Assembly: GCA_963733085.1 (NCBI GenBank)
Contig: CAVTBY010000003.1
Coordinates: 186,001-250,000 of the forward strand
Source of the DNA: Desertimonas sp963733085
Lineage (GTDB): Bacteria > Actinomycetota > Acidimicrobiia > Acidimicrobiales > Ilumatobacteraceae
DNA: 64,000 nucleotides
Reading direction: 5' to 3'
Of the stretch, positions 27,289-36,252 are shown one piece after another. Made by a program: the position numbers and the translations under genes. A model generated the notes under the pieces. The model had not been told where the DNA came from. It did not search any database and saw only the letters and a list, made by a program, of their open reading frames with translations. Numbering within the stretch: the stretch's first letter is position 1; each line of letters begins with the position of its first letter.

Positions 27289-27839
27289 TGCCCTGCGGCG
27301 CGACCGGCCTGCATCAGCATCGGCTTCACCGGCGTGGCGAACCATCGGTCGACGACCTCATCGGCGAACGCCCGGAGTGCGCCTGCGACGGTCGCCAGCT
27401 GATCCGCAGACGCTAGTTCGTCGACAGAAGCATGGGTCACGAGATCGATGAGCCGCCGGATCATCGCCGTCCCCTCGTACCAACCGACGTCGGCGACATG
27501 TTCAGCGACCCGCTCCATTGACGTCAGCAGCCCGCGCGGGTTGTCGCTGTCGCGCAGCAACAGTTCGAGCGTCGGGGCGAGGGCGACGTCGCTGCGATGC
27601 TGCCGGCGATAGGCGACAAGGCTCTCGTTCGCGGCGAGCAGCACTTCCAAACTCGCCACGTTCGCCGTGTCGATGCCGTACGCGGCGGCCAACGCGGACG
27701 TCAGCTCGAGCACGGCCAGCCCCCGCTCAACACGCAGCCCGATTTCACCGAAACGCCAGGCCGGCCCACGGACCGTCGACTCGTTCCACATCCCCGCAAA
27801 GGCGGCGAGAGAAGCCAGCACGTCGTCGATCGTGTCCAC
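27285..27839 (-). CDS. Alpha-E domain protein, 5' end lost at a junction
   Basis: 184 residues of the C-terminal part of an alpha-E (DUF403) protein, all helical, with WRFGEIGLRVERGLAVLEL and a conserved-looking DNPRGLLTSMERVAEHV. The family is normally about 300 residues, so roughly the N-terminal third or more is missing. The GTG at 27837-27839 is not a real start. Upstream of it the frame runs antisense through a gene from another type of genome. The gene is overlapped by the transglutaminase start. It was presumably part of an ATP-grasp/alpha-E/transglutaminase operon that joins an amino acid or peptide. Confidence 0.83.
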   Translation of the reverse strand: MDTIDDVLASLAAFAGMWNESTVRGPAWRFGEIGLRVERGLAVLELTSALAAAYGIDTANVASLEVLLAANESLVAYRRQHRSDVALAPTLELLLRDSDNPRGLLTSMERVAEHVADVGWYEGTAMIRRLIDLVTHASVDELASADQLATVAGALRAFADEVVDRWFATPVKPMLMQAGRAAGQ

Positions 27840-27850
27840 CGTCGCCGGGC
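27840..27850. other. Probable contig junction or misassembly point
   Basis: The alpha-E gene on the minus strand loses its 5' end here, and a TPR protein gene on the plus strand loses its 5' end at the same place. To the left the genes are actinobacterial in character; to the right they are Gemmatimonadota-like. No inverted repeat, target duplication or integrase is seen at the point. Confidence 0.75.
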
Positions 27851-29877
27851 CAGCGTGCCGAAGACGCCCGCGACGCCGACCTGCTCGCGGTCGCGCCGTT
27901 CGACGTGCTGGAGCCGTCGCTCCAGCTCTGGCGGGAGGGCATGGGCGACGTGCTCTCCCGCACGCTCGACGGGGCGGGCCCGGTCCGCACCGTGTCGCCG
28001 ACCGTGGTGCTCCAGCGCTGGAGCGGCCGCGCCGATCCCGCCTCCGCCGAGGAGCTGGGCCGCCGCACCGGCGCGGGACTGGTTGTCTACGGTGCGGTGG
28101 CGCCGCGGGGGCGGGACTCCGTGTCGCTCCGCGCCACCCTGCTCGATCGCGCCGGCGGAATGGGAAAGACGGACATCGAGGTCTCGGGCGAGACGGCCCG
28201 GATCGGTGAGCTCGCCGACTCGCTCGGCATTCGGACGCTGCAGGCGCTCTCGTCCGGCCGGGCTATCGGCTCGGTCCGCCGGATGTCGATCGGCTCGAGG
28301 TCACTGCCCGCGCTGAAGGCCTTCCTCCAGGGCGAACAGTTCTACCGGCGAGGGCAGTGGGATTCGGCGGCCACCCGGTACGACCAGGCGATCGCGGCCG
28401 ACAGCACGTTTGCGCTGGCGCTGAGACAGATGTTCATGGTGCTCAGCTGGGGCCCGCCGACGGCGGGCGCGTACCGGCCGGGCGAGGAGTACATGCGCCG
28501 TGCGACTCTCAATAACCACGGGCTTCCCCCGCGGGACAGCCTCCTCATCGTCGCCGAGTCCTTGGACATCGCTGCGGGGGAGATGACCGATCCGGAGGCA
28601 TATGTCCGTCTGAAGTTCCGCGGCCTGACGACGGTGGAGGAGGCGGTCCGCCGCTACCCCGAAGACCCCATGACCTGGTATAGGCTCGCCGAATGGCGCG
28701 AGCACGACGGGTGGCCCATCGGCGGGCCGCCGGCCGCGTCGCTCGAGCTCTTCGCCCGCGCGATCGCACTGGATCCGGGGTTCGCGCCATCCTACAAGCA
28801 CATGCTGAGCCTGCTACTCAGGCTGGGACGCCCGGACGAGGCCCGGCAGGCCGCGGCCACCTACCTGGCCCTCGACTCGACCTCTCCCAACCGATCGGAA
28901 AACCGCCTGGCGGCGCTGTTGCTAGACTCGAGTGCGACCGCCAGAGCCGAGGCGGAGCGGATGCTCGATACGGCGTCGGTGCATACCGTCTGGAGCGCCG
29001 CCATCGAACAGGGACTCGCCGGCTGGCCCGACACGGCCGAGACTGCGATCCGGGTGCTGCGGCGCCTCGGCGAGCCGGGCCGGGGCGCCGGTGGAGTTCA
29101 CCCGTGGGTGCACGACTCGGCCATGTGGCCACAGTACCTGGCCCACGCGCTCGCGTTCCGCGGCCACCTGCACGAAGCCTTCGCGGTGAATGAGCGCCTG
29201 ATGCGCCAGCCTTCCGCCTCGCAGTGGAGCGGCTTCCTCGACCCCCTCGTCGACCTCAGTCTGCTCGGGATCGTTCCGGACTCCCTGGCCCGCGCGACCT
29301 TCGATCGCGCCCTCGAGGCAGACGCTGCCTGGGGGGCTTCCTCACTCCCCGTCACTTGACGGGGCTGCCCTGGTGGCTGTCGCGCGGCGACACGGCGGCC
29401 CTGGCACGCTTCGGCGCCCAGGCGGCCCGCGCGGCGCGAGCACCCGCCGATCGGCACGCGGCCCTGCGGGCTCGGATGCTGGGAGAGACGAGTGTCGCCT
29501 TCCTCGATCTGGCACGGGGGGATACCGGGGCGGCGATTCGGAAGCTGAGCGCGATCCCCGACACGCTCTGCTTCGCGGATTTCCCCACTGCCAACTGCTT
29601 CCACCGGAACCTGACGCTGGCGCGCCTCCTGGCGGCTCGTGGTGACGATCGGCGCGCCGCCGCGTTGCTGGAGCGCTGGCGGTGGTATGTCGGCGGCACA
29701 CCGATGGCCGTCCTCGCGACGCTCGAGCTCGGCCGTATCGCCGAACGGCTCGGGGATACGCGGAAGGCGGCCGAGTGTTATGGCTTCGTGACGGCGGCTT
29801 GGCGCCGCCCAGATCGGGAGTTGCTGCCCTACGTGGCGGAAGCCCTGGAAGGGCTGGCACGGCTCCGTGTGGAGTAA
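27851..29877 (+). CDS. TPR-repeat protein of Gemmatimonadota kinase-associated type, 5' truncated, one frameshift
   Basis: The first readable residues QRAEDARDADLLAVAPFDV and LWREGMGDVLSRTLDGAGP lead a domain found after serine/threonine kinase or transcription-regulator modules in Gemmatimonadota. It is followed by tetratricopeptide-like helices, for example RGQWDSAATRYDQAIAADS. The natural N-terminus, likely a kinase or HTH domain, is absent because of the junction. Near 29335 the frame shifts; homology continues from GGFLTPRHLTGLPWWLSRG to the stop at 29877. The protein probably mediates protein-protein contacts in signalling. Truncation at the start is certain from the lack of any start codon and domain beginning. 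Confidence 0.75.
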
Positions 29878-30012
29878 GCCCATCGAGCTACTCCGTGCTA
29901 CGCCGGTGAGGCGACGATGCTGAAGGTGATGGCATCACCCGCGAAGCCAGTGAGCCTTCGAGCGGCTGGTTCGCTGGAGAAACTGTAGCAGAAACGGTAG
30001 CAGCGGGCGCAG

Positions 30013-30050
30013 AAACGAAAAGGCCCGACCCACTGAAGTGGTATCGGACC
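30013..30050 (-). terminator. Rho-independent terminator downstream of the tRNA-Gln fragment
   Basis: Read on the minus strand, GGTCCGATACCACT pairs with AGTGGGTCGGGCC (one bulge) and is followed by TTTTCGTTT, a standard intrinsic terminator. It lies just 3' of the tRNA-Gln remnant and would end its transcript. Confidence 0.75.
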
Positions 30051-30057
30051 TTAGAGT

Positions 30058-30098
30058 TGCCCCTCCTGGGCTCGAACCAGGACTCTCCTGATCCAGAG
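30058..30098 (-). tRNA. tRNA-Gln (CTG), 3' half only
   Basis: From the anticodon loop CTCTGGA (anticodon CTG) to the 3' end the sequence is normal: T arm CCTGG-TTCGAGC-CCAGG and acceptor strand AGGGGCA. Upstream of the loop the expected 5' anticodon stem, D arm and TGCCCCT acceptor strand are absent. A conserved 3' half ending at the anticodon loop is what remains at the far end of an element that integrated into a tRNA gene. A contig join at this point is the alternative. Confidence 0.7.
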
Positions 30099-30328
30099 TC
30101 CTCTCGCCCAGGCAGACTTTTCCGACAACTTGTTGGGAATCGGCCACTTTCCGAGCATCGGTGCCCGCTTTCCTGGCGCCTAGTTTGCCCGATTCTGCCC
30201 GGACAAACTACGGCGAAACTACGGCAGCTAGAGGTGACTAGCCGACCGCGGTCAGAGCTTGTGCCACAGCCTCATGGCGATCCTCGTGGCTGCCGACTAA
30301 CGATTGGCACGTCAGCTGCGAACGACCA

Positions 30329-30628
30329 TCATAGGTTGCCGGCCTCCTCCGATGACGGCGGAGCGAGGGTGAAATCGTAGTCCAAGGCGTAGTACGGTCG
30401 CGTTAGACCGTGAGCGGCCATTGCGGCCGGAAAGTCATTCTTTGCCAACCCGATTACCAGTGATGACTTGACCGCGCCCACCACGTCAGAGTCAATCCAC
30501 GGATCGTCAGCTATGTAGAACTGGGTCGTGAGCGGCTCGATACCTTCGTGACTCACTTTGACGTGGAGATGCGCTGGCCGGAACGCGTGACGACCAAGCG
30601 CAGCTAACAGCTTTCCGGTAGGACCGGC
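30329..30628 (-). pseudogene. C-terminal fragment of an intradiol ring-cleavage dioxygenase
   Basis: GPTGKLLAALGRHAFRPAHL and the following LHVKVSHEGIEPLTTQFY match the C-terminal half of catechol or hydroxyquinol 1,2-dioxygenases, including the iron-binding His pair in RPAHLH. The end YYALDYDFTLAP is also typical. About two thirds of the enzyme, including the N-terminal helical domain and tyrosine ligands, is missing. At the 5' side it abuts directly a fragment of an unrelated reductase. The stop is TGA at 30329-30331. Confidence 0.75.
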
Positions 30629-30630
30629 AA

Positions 30631-31010
<380 letters not shown>

Positions 31011-31375
31011 GAGCTTCCTCGACCGACCTCCGGCTTAACCCTACTGTGCTTACGACCGATCTGGCGGAATTCACCACGGCGCTTGAAGTGGGTGACTTCG
31101 CGCGGGCGGTCGGCGCGTACGGCGGGCGGCGTTGCGAGGCTCACGCGCGACGCAAACGCCGAGAGAGAAGCCGGACGGGTCAGGTGCTTCAACTTGTGTA
31201 TCAAGTCTGAGGCGGAAGTTACCCGCATGATGTGTCTAACGATGCGTCTGATTCTCCGCTAAGTCGACATATTCCAGCGGAAAGGCTGTACGGCGGCGTT
31301 TAGGACCGAATCGCGCTTATCTTCACCATCCGAGTTTCGAAGCCTCCAGAAGAAGAGCGAAATCTATCCCCCGTC
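31011..31375. other. Stretch without a recognisable gene
   Basis: About 365 bases with no convincing reading frame. A minus frame at 30998-31228 has no homology-like features. The plus strand leads to the dtd start. The base composition is more AT-rich from about 31200 than in the flanking genes, consistent with a promoter region for dtd. Confidence 0.45.
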
Positions 31376-31819
31376 ATGCGCGTCGTGCTTCAGCGGGTCT
31401 TGCGAGCGTCGGTGACGATCGATGGCCGGACCGCCGGGGCCGTCGAGCAGGGCTTCTGCCTGCTCGTCGGCTTCACCCACGGCGACACGGAGGCGACGGT
31501 AGATTGGATGGCCGAGAAGGTCGCCGGGCTCCGGCTCTTCTCCGACGCGGAGGGCAGGATGAACCTCGGCCTCGATGAAGTCGGCGGCGCCGTCCTGGTG
31601 GTCTCCCAGTTCACCCTCTACGGCGACGCCGCCAAGGGCCGCCGGCCCTCGTTCGTGGACGCGGCCCGGCCGGAGCAGGCGATCCCCCTGTACCAGCGGT
31701 TCGTCGCCGCCTTGCGCGGCCGGGGCCTCGAGGTGGCAACGGGCGAGTTCGGGGCGCACATGATGGTGGAGATCCACAACGACGGGCCGGTCACCCTCAT
31801 CCTGGAGCGGAACGCATGA
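31376..31819 (+). CDS. dtd: D-aminoacyl-tRNA deacylase
   Basis: 147 residues, the family length. The substrate-binding motif VVSQFTLYGDAAKGRRPSF contains the SQxTL catalytic region. The C-terminal motif MMVEIHNDGPVTLIL contains the cross-subunit Gly-Pro pair. It removes D-amino acids mischarged onto tRNA. The stop overlaps the start of maf as ATGA. The reading frame is intact, starting at ATG 31376, which gives the usual MRVVLQRV opening. Confidence 0.96.
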   Translation: MRVVLQRVLRASVTIDGRTAGAVEQGFCLLVGFTHGDTEATVDWMAEKVAGLRLFSDAEGRMNLGLDEVGGAVLVVSQFTLYGDAAKGRRPSFVDAARPEQAIPLYQRFVAALRGRGLEVATGEFGAHMMVEIHNDGPVTLILERNA

Positions 31820-32407
31820 CGCGGGAGCCCCTCACGCTCGCCTCCTCCTCGCCTCGCCGCCGGCAGCTGCTGGAGATGCTCGGCATTCCGGTGCGCGTGG
31901 TGCCCTCGAACGTGCCCGAGGTCCGGCAGCTCGACGGAGACCCCGCTCGACTACGTGGAGCGTCTCGCCCGGGAGAAGGCGCTCGGCGTGCAGGGACGCC
32001 TGGTGCTGGGCGCGGACACGACGGTGATCGTCCGGGACGTTGTGCTGGAGAAGCCGGTGGACGAAGCGGACGCGCTCCGCATGCTGGGCAAGCTCCAGGG
32101 CCGCACCCACCAGGTGGTGACCTCGGTCGCCCTCGTCGCCGGCGACCGGATCCACCAGGCCACCGACGTGACCAACGTGTCCTTCCGGAGGATGTCCGAG
32201 GAATTTCTGCGGGCCTACGTGGCGACCGGAGAGCCGATGGACAAGGCCGGTGCGTACGGAATCCAGGGCTACGGCGCGGCCCTGGTGGAGCGCATCGAGG
32301 GGGACTTCTTCAGCGTGATGGGGCTGCCGCTGCGCCTCGTGCTCAGGCTGTTGGAGGAGGCGGGAGAGCGCTACGAGTTCGGTGCACCGGCCGGTGCCGC
32401 GAGGTGA
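31816..32407 (+). CDS. maf: Maf family nucleotide pyrophosphatase, one frameshift
   Basis: LTLASSSPRRRQLLEMLGI is the N-terminal Maf signature. The frame then changes near 31945, and DYVERLAREKALGVQGRLVL leads to the conserved LGADTTVIV segment and the C-terminal GAYGIQGYGAALVERIEGDF. Maf proteins hydrolyse non-canonical or modified nucleoside triphosphates (dTTP, UTP and related). The gene is translationally coupled to dtd. The split falls in a GC-rich run and is probably a missing base. Confidence 0.88.
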
Positions 32408-32413
32408 TCGTCG

Positions 32414-34021
32414 TCAGTTCGCCTGTTTGATCCGGTACACCTGCACGCTATGCGACTTGCCCTTGAGCCCGAGCTCCGGCAAGTACTCGTGGTCCACGGG
32501 GTGCTTGACCATCCGCAGCAGCGCCTCGCTCACCAGGATCTCGCCGGGCCCCGCCTCCGCGCAGAGGCGCGCGGCCACGTTCACGGCGTCTCCGAGCACG
32601 GTGTACTCGAGCCGCCGGTGGCTGCCGATGTTGCCCGGCGAACACGTCGCCATGGCTGATCCCGATCCCGACCCCGATCTCCGGCCGACCCGAGGCCACC
32701 CACCGCCCGGTTGAGCTCCTCGATCGTCGCGCTGCATCGCCACCGCGGCCTTGAGTGCGCGGTCGGGATCGTCGGTGTGAGCGATGGGGGCGCCCCACAG
32801 GGCCATCACGGCGTCGCCGATGAACTTGTCGAGCGTGCCGCCGTGCTCGAAGATCACCTCGACCATCTCGCTGAAGTACTCGCTCAGGAGCTGGGCGACG
32901 GCGTCCGGGCCCATGGACTCGGCGATCGCGGTGAAGCCGCGGATGTCGCTGAAGAGCACCGTGATCGGCCGGCGCTCCCCGCCCAGCCGGATGTCCCCGT
33001 CCTGCCGAGCGATGTCGGCCGCCACGTTGGGCGCGAAGTAGCGCTCGAAGTTGGAGCGGACCAGCGCCTCCCGCCGGCTCCGATCGGCGAAGCGGCTGTT
33101 CTTGATGCCGAGGGCGGCGAGGCCGCTGAAGGCCACGAGGAACTGGAGGTCCTCGTCGCTGAAGGTGCCGGGCGCGCTCAGGTTGTCCACGTACAGGAGG
33201 CCGAGGATCTCGTCGCCTGGCGTCCAGGAGCGGGGAGCACATCGCGCTGCGGACGCTCTGGGTGACGATCGAGTGCCCCTTGAAGCGGGCGTCGGCCGGC
33301 GCGTTGTGGGAGACCACCGCGACCCGCTCCTCCACCACCTTGTCGCACGATCGAGCGGGGCACCGCCTGGACCTGGGTGTCGCCCAGGCGACTCTTGGAG
33401 AGGCTGGGCACCAGCTCGCCGGTGTCCTCGTCGCGCAGCAGGATGGTGACCCGGTCCACCTCCATGACCTGGAAGGTCATGTCCACCACCGCGCGGAGCA
33501 GCCGGTCCAGCTCGAGCTCGCTGGTGAGCTTCTGCGCCATCTCGAGCAGCATGGAGAGCTTCTTCGCCTGTCGCTCTTCGGCGGTCGCGGCCGCCACCCG
33601 AAGCTGGCCCCGGGTCGAGCGGCCCGTCGCGGCTGGTGATGCCCGCCGAGCCGCCGCCGCTCACCATCAGCTTGCGCACGATGGTGCCCGACGGCTCACC
33701 CGGCTCAGGCGTGGCCTGATCGGGAGCCGAGAGCCCGGCTTGCCGGATCTTGTAGGTGACCTTGCCGAAAGTGATCGAGTCGTTGGCCGTGAGCCGGCCG
33801 GTGGAGACCCGGCTGCCGTTGATGCAGGTGCCGTTGGAGCTCCCGAGGTCGCGGACCTCGACCGCGTCGCCCCGGGCCGTCAGCTCGGCGTGGCGACGCG
33901 AGATGGTGGGATCGTAGATGGCGATGTCCGTCGCGACACCCCGTCCGACGACCACACTGCGCCCGGGCGGGAGCTCGAAGCTCTGGTCTCCGGTGGTGCT
34001 GACGAGGCGAAACGTGGCCAT
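32414..34021 (-). CDS. FHA-GAF-class III adenylate/guanylate cyclase, several frameshifts
   Basis: Residues 1-95 form a FHA domain (VVVGRGVATDIAIYDPTISR and DLGSSNGTCINGSRV), which binds phosphothreonine. A GAF domain follows in a second frame (LTSELELDRLLRAVVDMTFQ) and third frame (SIVTQSVRSAMCSPLLD). The class III nucleotide cyclase returns to the first frame with RRPITVLFSDIRGFTAIAES, the metal-binding Asp region, and DKFIGDAVMALWGAP. It ends LEYTVLGDAVNVAARLCAEA. Shifts occur near 33595, 33345, 33235 and 32730. The protein would link phosphorylation or ligand sensing to cyclic nucleotide synthesis. So many shifts may indicate decay, but all domain motifs remain intact. Confidence 0.8.
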   Translation of the reverse strand: MATFRLVSTTGDQSFELPPGRSVVVGRGVATDIAIYDPTISRRHAELTARGDAVEVRDLGSSNGTCINGSRVSTGRLTANDSITFGKVTYKIRQAGLSAPDQATPEPGEPSGTIVRKLMVSGGGSAGITSRDGPLDPGPASGGGRDRRRATGEEALHAARDGAEAHQRARAGPAAPRGGGHDLPGHGGGPGHHPAARRGHRRAGAQPLQESPGRHPGPGGAPLDRATRWWRSGSRWSPTTRRPTPASRGTRSSPRASAARCAPRSWTPGDEILGLLYVDNLSAPGTFSDEDLQFLVAFSGLAALGIKNSRFADRSRREALVRSNFERYFAPNVAADIARQDGDIRLGGERRPITVLFSDIRGFTAIAESMGPDAVAQLLSEYFSEMVEVIFEHGGTLDKFIGDAVMALWGAPIAHTDDPDRALKAAVAMQRDDRGAQPGGGWPRVGRRSGSGSGSAMATCSPGNIGSHRRLEYTVLGDAVNVAARLCAEAGPGEILVSEALLRMVKHPVDHEYLPELGLKGKSHSVQVYRIKQAN

Positions 34022-34041
34022 GGGGGGAAAATAGTCCGGAT

Positions 34042-34140
34042 GTCACCCGAGCGGAGCGAAGGGGGCCATACCGAGCATGGCCCCCTTCGCTTCGCTCAGG
34101 GTGACATTTCTTGTCCTTCAGGGTGACATCTTTTGTCCTT
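34042..34140. repeat. REP-like extragenic palindrome with a short tandem repeat
   Basis: GTCACCCGAGCGGAGCGAAG at 34042 starts an arm that pairs with a matching arm ending CTCAGGGTGAC at 34105, with GGGGGCCAT/ATGGCCCCC next to the loop. It is followed by two 22-base copies of CAGGGTGACAT(T/C)T(C/T)TTGTCCTT. The second copy supplies the last codons and stop of trpE. Confidence 0.75.
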
Positions 34141-35626
34141 GCGTCCCCGCCAGGGCCAGCGCCAACAGCACCGCCCGGGCCTTCGCCTCCGTCTCCCTCC
34201 ACTCCGCCGCCGGATCGGAGTCGGCCACGATGCCCGCCCCCGCCTGGACCCACGCCCGGTCTCCCCGAATCACACAGGTACGGATGGCGATGGCCGTGTC
34301 GAGCGTGCGGGCGCCCCAGCCGACGTAGCCCACCGCCCCCGCGTACGGTCCCCGTCGGACCGGCTCCAGCTCGTCGATGATCTGCATTGCCCGCACCTTG
34401 GGCGCCCCGGACACCGTTCCCGCCGGAAAGCAGGCCGCCAGCGCGGCCACCGCGTCCAGCTCGGGCCGGAGCAGTCCCCGCACCTCGCTCACCAGGTGCA
34501 TCACGTGCGAATACCGCTCGATCGTCATGAACGCGGTGAGCCGCACCGAGCCGAACTCGGCCACCCGCCCCACGTCGTTCCGGCCGAGGTCCACCAGCAT
34601 GAGGTGCTCGGCGCGCTCTTTCGGGTCGGCGGCCAGCTCGTCGGCGAGGGCGGCGTCCTCCGCGGCGTCGGCTCCGCGCGGACGGGTCCCGGCGATCGGG
34701 CGCAGGGTCACCTCGCCGTCCTCCACCCGCACCAGGATCTCCGGCGAGCTGCCGATGACATGGATGTCGTCACAGTGCAGGTAGTAGAGGTACGGCGCCG
34801 GATTGAGCGCCCGCAGATAGCGATAGCTGAGAAACGGATCCGGCGCCGCCACGTCGATCCGCCGGCTCAGCACCGTCTGGAAGGTGTCGCCCGCGGCGAT
34901 GTACTCCTTGATCCGTCGCACATCCTGCTGAAACCGCTCGTCCGCGTAGGACGAGCTTGCGCGCGGGAGCGGTGGATGGGCCTCGAGGGTGAGCGGCCGC
35001 ATCGTTCCGGGCGACGCGAGGCGCTCCAGCCAACGCTCGATCCTCGCCTCCGCCTCATCATACAGCCGTCGCAGCTGGTCTCTTCCTGCCGACGGCGGGA
35101 CCTCCACGCTGGCGATCACCGTGGCGCGATTGAACAGGTTGTCGAGCACCAGGAGCGTGTCCGCCACCATGACGAGGGCATCGGGCAGATCCCGGTCGTC
35201 GGGCGGCGCGTCGGGCAGGGACTCGATGGTGCGCACCACGTCGTAGGCCCAGAAGCCCACCGCGCCCCCGGTGAACCGTGGCAGGCCGGGCACCACCACC
35301 GGCGGGTGACGCCGCATGGTCCGCCCGAGGTGCTCGAGCGGGGCGATGTCGCCCTCCACCACGCGCCACCCTTCGTCCGCCGTCCAGCGCGCGCACTCGC
35401 GGCCGCGGTAGCGGAACACCTCCCGTGGCTCGGTGGCCAGGAAGGTGTAGCGGGCCCAGCGCTCCCCTCCCTCCAGCGACTCCAGGAGAAACCCCCACTG
35501 CCCGCGGTGCAGCTTGGCGAACGCGGTCACGGGGGTATCTCCGTCCAGCACCACCTCGCGGGTCACCGGCACGATCCCCCCGCCGAGCCGGGCCTGCTCC
35601 ACGAAGCGGTCCAGGCCGCGGCTCAT
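34118..35626 (-). CDS. trpE: Anthranilate synthase component I
   Basis: 502 residues, complete. The N-terminal domain includes GFLLESLEGGERWARYTFLA. The chorismate-binding core has RIKEYIAAGDTFQTVLSRR, LRPIAGTRPRGADAAEDAAL, ERAEHLMLVDLGRNDVGRV and FPAGTVSGAPKVRAMQII. It makes anthranilate from chorismate and glutamine with TrpG. No trpG follows; instead the REP element lies at the 3' end and encodes the final GQKMSP residues. The start ATG 35626 overlaps the stop of the upstream lipoprotein as ATGA. The TrpE assignment over PabB is favoured by length and the N-terminal domain, but PabB is not excluded. Confidence 0.92.
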   Translation of the reverse strand: MSRGLDRFVEQARLGGGIVPVTREVVLDGDTPVTAFAKLHRGQWGFLLESLEGGERWARYTFLATEPREVFRYRGRECARWTADEGWRVVEGDIAPLEHLGRTMRRHPPVVVPGLPRFTGGAVGFWAYDVVRTIESLPDAPPDDRDLPDALVMVADTLLVLDNLFNRATVIASVEVPPSAGRDQLRRLYDEAEARIERWLERLASPGTMRPLTLEAHPPLPRASSSYADERFQQDVRRIKEYIAAGDTFQTVLSRRIDVAAPDPFLSYRYLRALNPAPYLYYLHCDDIHVIGSSPEILVRVEDGEVTLRPIAGTRPRGADAAEDAALADELAADPKERAEHLMLVDLGRNDVGRVAEFGSVRLTAFMTIERYSHVMHLVSEVRGLLRPELDAVAALAACFPAGTVSGAPKVRAMQIIDELEPVRRGPYAGAVGYVGWGARTLDTAIAIRTCVIRGDRAWVQAGAGIVADSDPAAEWRETEAKARAVLLALALAGTQGQKMSP

Positions 35627-36216
35627 TGCGGCGCGGCCACCAGGTAGGTGCCCGCCGCGGGGAGCGGCGCCTGCAGCACGTCGGGGAAGGGGCGGGTCGA
35701 GGGGAGCAGCGCCAGCAAGGGGTCGGGGCGCCGCACCCGGCCGACCGTGAGCGCGCGCTCGTAGGCGATGTCGGAGCCGTACTTCGTGCGCGCCCGGCTC
35801 GGGGCGGCGAAGTACCGGGCATACTTGAACGCGATGGTGGCGCTGTCGCGAAGGGCGAGACTGGTGGTGACGTCCAGCCCGTACACGCCGGGGCGCGGCC
35901 GCACCTCCACGCGTACCTCGCGTCCCCGTTCGGCGAAGGCCGCGGCGGGAAAGCTGAGCTCGGCGAAGACGATGTACTCCGGCGGTCCGTGGCGGATGAC
36001 GATGACGCGGGGCTCGCCGGCGGTGAACGTCACCACGGTGTCGGTCGGCGGGGGACCCGATGTCTCCAGCACGATGGCCTCGGCAATAGGAATGACCCTC
36101 GTCTCCGTGCCCGGCGCCTTGTCGCCGCCGGCCGGCGCGCGCGCTCCGCCGCAGGCGGCGACCGCGAGACAGAGCCAGCTTGCTCGTCCCCAGAGCCCCC
36201 GGAATATTCCGGCCAT
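35623..36216 (-). CDS. Hypothetical lipoprotein coupled to trpE
   Basis: 197 residues from ATG 36216. The signal WLCLAVAACGG gives a lipobox-like cleavage before Cys, so it is probably anchored to a membrane facing the periplasm. The mature part is predicted beta-rich (VEVRPRPGVYGLDVTTSLAL) with no recognised domain. It overlaps trpE by four bases. It is divergent from the outer-membrane protein gene at 36253, with only 36 bases between starts. No function can be assigned. The longer frame upstream of 36216 is a shadow of the neighbour. Confidence 0.72.
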   Translation of the reverse strand: MAGIFRGLWGRASWLCLAVAACGGARAPAGGDKAPGTETRVIPIAEAIVLETSGPPPTDTVVTFTAGEPRVIVIRHGPPEYIVFAELSFPAAAFAERGREVRVEVRPRPGVYGLDVTTSLALRDSATIAFKYARYFAAPSRARTKYGSDIAYERALTVGRVRRPDPLLALLPSTRPFPDVLQAPLPAAGTYLVAAPQ

Positions 36217-36252
36217 CGACTCCCTGGCGGTGAGAGGTTCACGGTGAGAGTG

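Noticed and set aside
27840..27850. Transposon insertion as the cause of the 27.84 kb break
   Set aside because: No terminal inverted repeat, target duplication or transposase was found on either side, and both flanking genes are cut.
29935..30147. 70-codon minus-strand frame with ESPGSSPGGAT
   Set aside because: It is a translation of the tRNA-Gln remnant and its terminator, a common false call.
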